From the NCBI GenBank assembly GCA_035277545.1, contig DATEKI010000154.1, positions 1 through 6,873 of the forward strand: 6,873 nucleotides of DNA. The letters are read 5' to 3'. The number at the start of each line of letters is the position of its first letter. The first letter of the stretch is position 1. A model generated the notes under the pieces. The model had not been told where the DNA came from, did not search any database, and was given only the letters and a program-made list of their open reading frames with translations. This document shows positions 6,135-6,873 of the stretch, piece after piece. Position numbers and translations under genes: made by a program. Source of the stretch: 66-474 sp035277545. Lineage in GTDB: Bacteria > Pseudomonadota > Gammaproteobacteria > Xanthomonadales > Rhodanobacteraceae.

Positions 6135-6791
6135 TCAAGCAGCCAGCGCTTCCGCCAATTCACGTGCCTGGTCGGCGGCGAGCGCGTCGTCCAGTTCACG
6201 CGCACGCCGGATCGCCGGCCGCGCCTGCACGCGCGCGGCATATGCCCGGAATACCGGCCAGTCCGGCACCAGCTTCATCATCAGTCCGAAGTTCAGTGCA
6301 CCGCCCCACAGCACGTCGGCCGCGCTGAAGCGTTCGCCCAGCAACCACGGACCGCGCTCGAGTTGTGCGGCCACCACGTGCATCACGCTGTCGTAATCGC
6401 CGTAGCCGCACTGCATCGGCGGCACGGGTTCGCGCTTGCGCGAGAAATCCATCATCGCCGGCTCGAAGCACGATCCGTAGAACACCATCCAGCGCAGATA
6501 CGCGCCGCGCAAGGAATCGCCGGGCGGCGGCGCAAGTTCCTTCTCCGGATACAGGTCGGCGAGGTGCAGCAGGATCGCGGGCTGCTCGGTGACCAGCACG
6601 CCTTCATCGCGGATCGCCGGCACCTTGCCCATGGGATTGATGGCCAGGTAATCCGGCGTGCGTTGCTCGCCGGCCGCGAGGTTCAACGCGACCATGTCAT
6701 AGGGCGCGCCAAGTTCCTCCAGCATCGCGCGAGTGGCGCTGGAGCGGCTGTGCGGCGCATGGAAGAAAACGATCGGGGAATGCGGGTGCAT
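6135..6791 (-). CDS. Glutathione S-transferase family protein (copy 1 of a tandem pair)
   Basis: Predicted cytosolic GST of 218 residues and a clear paralogue of the next gene: about 40 of the first 73 residues are identical without a gap, and GPWLLGERFSAADVLWG in the helical domain is shared exactly. N-domain features are FFHAPHSR at 9-16, NPMGKVPAI at 52-60 (cis-Pro 58) and E69-Q70. The usual Ser/Thr after the Glu is Gln here, whereas the paralogue has Thr, so glutathione binding or specificity may differ. Both copies keep a CFEPA motif in the middle. The C-terminus ends in a charged, Ala-rich helix (ARELDDALAADQ) not matched by the paralogue. The start at 6791 is set by AAGGAG 8 nt upstream; reading on to 6872 would only add 27 Pro/Ser-rich residues without support. 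Its promoter is probably close to or beyond the right edge. Confidence 0.92.
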   Translation of the reverse strand: MHPHSPIVFFHAPHSRSSATRAMLEELGAPYDMVALNLAAGEQRTPDYLAINPMGKVPAIRDEGVLVTEQPAILLHLADLYPEKELAPPPGDSLRGAYLRWMVFYGSCFEPAMMDFSRKREPVPPMQCGYGDYDSVMHVVAAQLERGPWLLGERFSAADVLWGGALNFGLMMKLVPDWPVFRAYAARVQARPAIRRARELDDALAADQARELAEALAA

Positions 6792-6873
6792 GGTCGGAAC
6801 TCCTTCGGCGTGGCTTGCGGGAACGGAACGGGACGGACACGGGTTTGCCGGACGCGTGGAGGCTGCGGGCAAA
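6792..6873 (-). other. Leader region upstream of the GST pair
   Basis: 82 nt to the right edge with no supported gene. It carries the ribosome binding site and, at 6820-6838, a short degenerate pentamer repeat (plus strand GGAAC, GGAAC, GGGAC, GGAC). I see no convincing -10/-35 pair. Confidence 0.3.
6800..6805 (-). promoter_or_regulatory. Strong ribosome binding site of the first GST gene
   Basis: AAGGAG on the minus strand, 8 nt before the ATG at 6791. It is among the best Shine-Dalgarno matches in the window and fixes the start. Confidence 0.8.

Noticed and set aside
6085..6138. Upstream extension of the second GST to 6138
   Set aside because: It would overlap the preceding gene's end, adds 18 residues not alignable to the paralogue, and the ATG at 6084 has its own ribosome binding site.
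6792..6872. Upstream extension of the first GST to 6872
   Set aside because: The added residues are Pro/Ser-rich, unlike any GST, and the strong AAGGAG site sits before the ATG at 6791.

Overview
The window is GC-rich and densely coded, and all five genes I can support lie on the minus strand. Codon use strongly favours G/C in third position. The gene families (a large exported BNR/VPS10-like propeller, a YafY-type WYL regulator, small GST paralogues) together suggest a gammaproteobacterium of the Xanthomonadales (Rhodanobacteraceae or Lysobacteraceae). That placement is an inference, because no rRNA or marker gene is present. I see no tRNA, rRNA, CRISPR array, insertion sequence or phage gene.

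In the direction of transcription (right to left) the layout is as follows. At 6791-6135 and 6084-5446 lie two tandem, clearly paralogous glutathione S-transferase-like proteins. At 5324-4632 lies a YafY-family HTH/WYL regulator, preceded by a 17-bp palindrome. At 4514-2946 lies an APC-superfamily amino-acid permease. From 2894 to beyond the left edge lies a large exported beta-propeller protein with many Asp-box (BNR) repeats; 964 codons are visible and the C-terminus is outside the window. The permease and the propeller gene are only 51 nt apart, and a perfect 10-bp inverted repeat sits directly behind the permease stop codon.

Functionally there seem to be two modules. The GST pair plus WYL regulator looks like a small stress or detoxification unit in the cytoplasm. 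The permease plus secreted propeller looks like an envelope unit, possibly take-up of amino acids with an extracytoplasmic protein of unknown activity. Whether the WYL regulator controls either module cannot be told from sequence.

The most unusual feature is a CxxCH motif (C371-G-D-C-H375) inside the exported propeller, at a place where I recall relatives having an H-G-D-N-H-like sequence. Very long open frames on the plus strand (12-3239 and 3678-5546) are antisense, codon-register shadows of the real genes. They stay open because Leu TTA/CTA and Ser TCA codons are rare here.
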